Position numbers and translations under genes: made by a program. The notes beneath the pieces were generated by a model that did not search any database, had not been told where the DNA came from, and was given only the letters and a program-made list of their open reading frames with translations. Shown piece by piece: positions 62,402 through 64,000 of a stretch of DNA of 64,000 nucleotides. Positions within the stretch are counted from its first letter, which is position 1, and the number at the start of each line of letters is the position of its first letter. Source of the DNA: Dendrophyllia cribrosa (taxonomy: Eukaryota > Cnidaria > Anthozoa > Scleractinia > Dendrophylliidae); contig JAJLRJ010000004.1 of NCBI GenBank assembly GCA_024195265.1, forward strand, positions 45,533,337 to 45,597,336, read 5' to 3'.

Positions 62402-64000
62402 CTGTGTTTCGGGCAGCGTAAGGAGGCTTGAGAGCTTCACATCAATCAGTTCCAAGCCAGCCACATGTACAAAGTGGTCCATCACCATCGCAAAGGCCAT
62501 TTCCAGGTAGGCCGCCCCTGGCATCACGGTTCCTCCCTGAGTCAAAGCGTGATCTGTCAGATCTGGAAAACGATGGAGGTCAATCTCAGTTTCCCAGCAG
62601 TGTAGCCCTGAATGCAGATCAGTCATTTTCACCTTTTCTAAATATGGATGTGTTTTCTTCTTTGTACTTTTGTCGGTATCAATCGGAGGGATTATGGTTT
62701 GGATCGGGCGTTCCCTGTACCAAAAACCGCTTTCTAACCATGGATAGGTAAGTGAACGGACAAACTTTGCGGATAGATTTTTCTGCACACAATCCCATTC
62801 TATAGGAAAGCCAAGTGTGTATAATTTACATACTGTGTTCAGGAGAAAGGACTTGTGCTGTTCATTGACAGGGACTCTTTTTCGCGGAAGAGTTGCCAAA
62901 ACAGTTGGCATTATTTGGTCTTGAATTTTTTCTTGCACAGCAATCTGTTTGACGTAATGCGCTAAAATTGGCTGCGTGCTTATCTCAATGATCCGCTTGT
63001 AACCATCGTTAAGCAGGTGTTTCATTGCTGGGTAAAACTGGACTGGACATCGAATGTTACGCCACCAATAATCACGGTTAAATTCTTGACCTGAGAGGAC
63101 TTCTCCTACGACGGTAGAGTACATTGGAATTTTGGACAGCTGAGGATGTAACGTGACTCGTTTCATGGCTGCGTGAAATGGTTTCTTGATGATTTCCATA
63201 TGTGAGCTGTGAAATGCGCGTTTGGTTCCAAGAACGCGCCAGAATACATCTTTTGCGTGCATGGCTAGATGCTGACCCAAAGCTTCAATTGACTGAGAAT
63301 CACCAGACACCGTCACGCTTTTTGCATCATTGACTGCGGCAATACTAAGTGTGGCACTCAACTTCAAATCTACTAGTAATGTCTTGGCCTTTTCTTCTGA
63401 CATGCCCAAGGCCGCCATTCCACCATTATTAGGACATTTATCCTGTAGAGTGGAGCGAGTCAGTACCAGGTGTACTGCTTCCTTGACTGTTATTATCCCA
63501 GCGACACAAGCAGCTGCAAACTCTCCTAGACTGTGCCCAAGAACGGCGGAAGGATAGATTCTCCAGGACTTCAGAAGTTGTGCAGTCGCGTACTGTACAG
63601 CGAATGTGGCCGGTTGAGCAATGGAATTTTCTGAGATTCTTGATTCATCCTCTGATGCCATGAGCTCGTCTAAAAGTGACCACGATTTCCCCAGATCTCT
63701 AACTAGATTACTTACAGTCAAAACGGCCTCTTTAAAAACAGGCTCAGATTCAATTAGCTGTCTTCCCATAGCATACCACTGAGAGCCCTGCCCTCCAAAC
63801 ATGAACACGAGTTTTGGTTCAGTTGAGTTGACCTCGCCGTAGGAAACCAGCTTCTCCCAACCCATTGAGTTATCAGCGTACTCTGCCAAGGACTTGGAAG
63901 CCTCAGAAATCGATCCGAAGGAAAGTGCCAAGCGGTGGGGGAATTGACTGCGGCGTTCGTTCAATGAGTAGCACAAGTTTTCCACAAACGTCGCACATTC
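62402..64000 (-). CDS. PKS exon (partial at window edge): acyltransferase and DH start
   Basis: The frame is open through the right window edge; the GTG at 63985 is not a start, and the KS domain must lie beyond. The AT domain shows Gly-Gly-Gln-Gly-Ser-Gln-Trp, the nucleophile Gly-His-Ser-Leu-Gly (Ser at 63530-63532) and Ala-Phe-His-Ser, the malonyl-type specificity motif. After a linker comes the DH first hotdog with Asp-His-Ala-Leu ... Val-Met-Pro-Gly-Ala-Ala-Tyr-Leu-Glu (catalytic His). Donor CAG/GTAAAT at 62402/62401. Animal FAS-like type I PKS. Confidence 0.92.

Overview
The window looks like nuclear DNA of an anthozoan cnidarian, probably a stony coral. It is AT-rich, crowded with short inverted-repeat transposons, and carries GT-AG spliced exons of an animal-type polyketide synthase (PKS) and of a secreted M15-type peptidase. 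The species is inferred, not proven.

Layout. (1) 1-23.9 kb: host DNA with almost no genes. It holds many MITE/foldback elements (TTAA, TWA and other target sites), a THAP-bearing transposon remnant, a BEL/Pao gag fragment, a tyrosine-recombinase fragment, a 1.8-kb 18-bp minisatellite (15.65-17.43 kb), a tRNA-derived SINE, and two minus-strand exons (signal peptide 23758-23821; M15 peptidase domain 19516-19857). (2) 23988-42840: a complete 18,853-bp Maverick/Polinton (adintovirus-like) element with a 6-bp target duplication AACTTT and terminal inverted repeats of over 400 bp. (3) 42.9-49.8 kb: gene-poor repeats. (4) 49.8-50.5 kb: last two exons of an unidentified minus-strand gene. (5) 51.5-64 kb: minus-strand PKS gene (AT, DH, degenerate ER, KR, ACP, TE; the KS lies beyond the right edge), with a nest of transposons in its largest intron.

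The Polinton is organised in six transcription-unit-like blocks: + 24574-25411 (VLTF3-like factor, acidic coiled-coil protein); - 31959-25438 (PPxY protein, penton-like protein, basic core protein, capsid protein, GAPR-repeat virion protein, adenain-like protease, zinc ribbon, PLA2-like domain, integrase); + 32042-35024 (packaging ATPase, fibre, membrane protein); - 36308-35050 (HTH/PxPxPR protein); - 38462-37015 (HTH proteins, possible SSB); + 38500-42305 (protein-primed DNA polymerase B). Genes inside a block are separated by 1-36 nt, often by the exact string TAAAATG.

Most interesting observations: (a) zinc ribbon, PLA2-like domain and integrase lie in three successive -1 frames. Each junction has a perfect X XXY YYZ slippery heptamer (GGGAAAC; AAAAAAC), a 6-7 nt spacer and a perfect downstream hairpin; the second can form an H-type pseudoknot. 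This looks like a retrovirus-style double -1 frameshift cassette in a DNA transposon/virus. (b) Every block ends in a perfect or near-perfect hairpin at or just after the stop codon, like the hairpin transcription-end rule of mimiviruses and virophages. (c) Two other frame breaks, in the polymerase and the HTH gene, lack such signals and look like single-base losses in homopolymers. The integrase has lost the first Asp of its DDE triad, so this copy is probably not autonomous even though it inserted recently.
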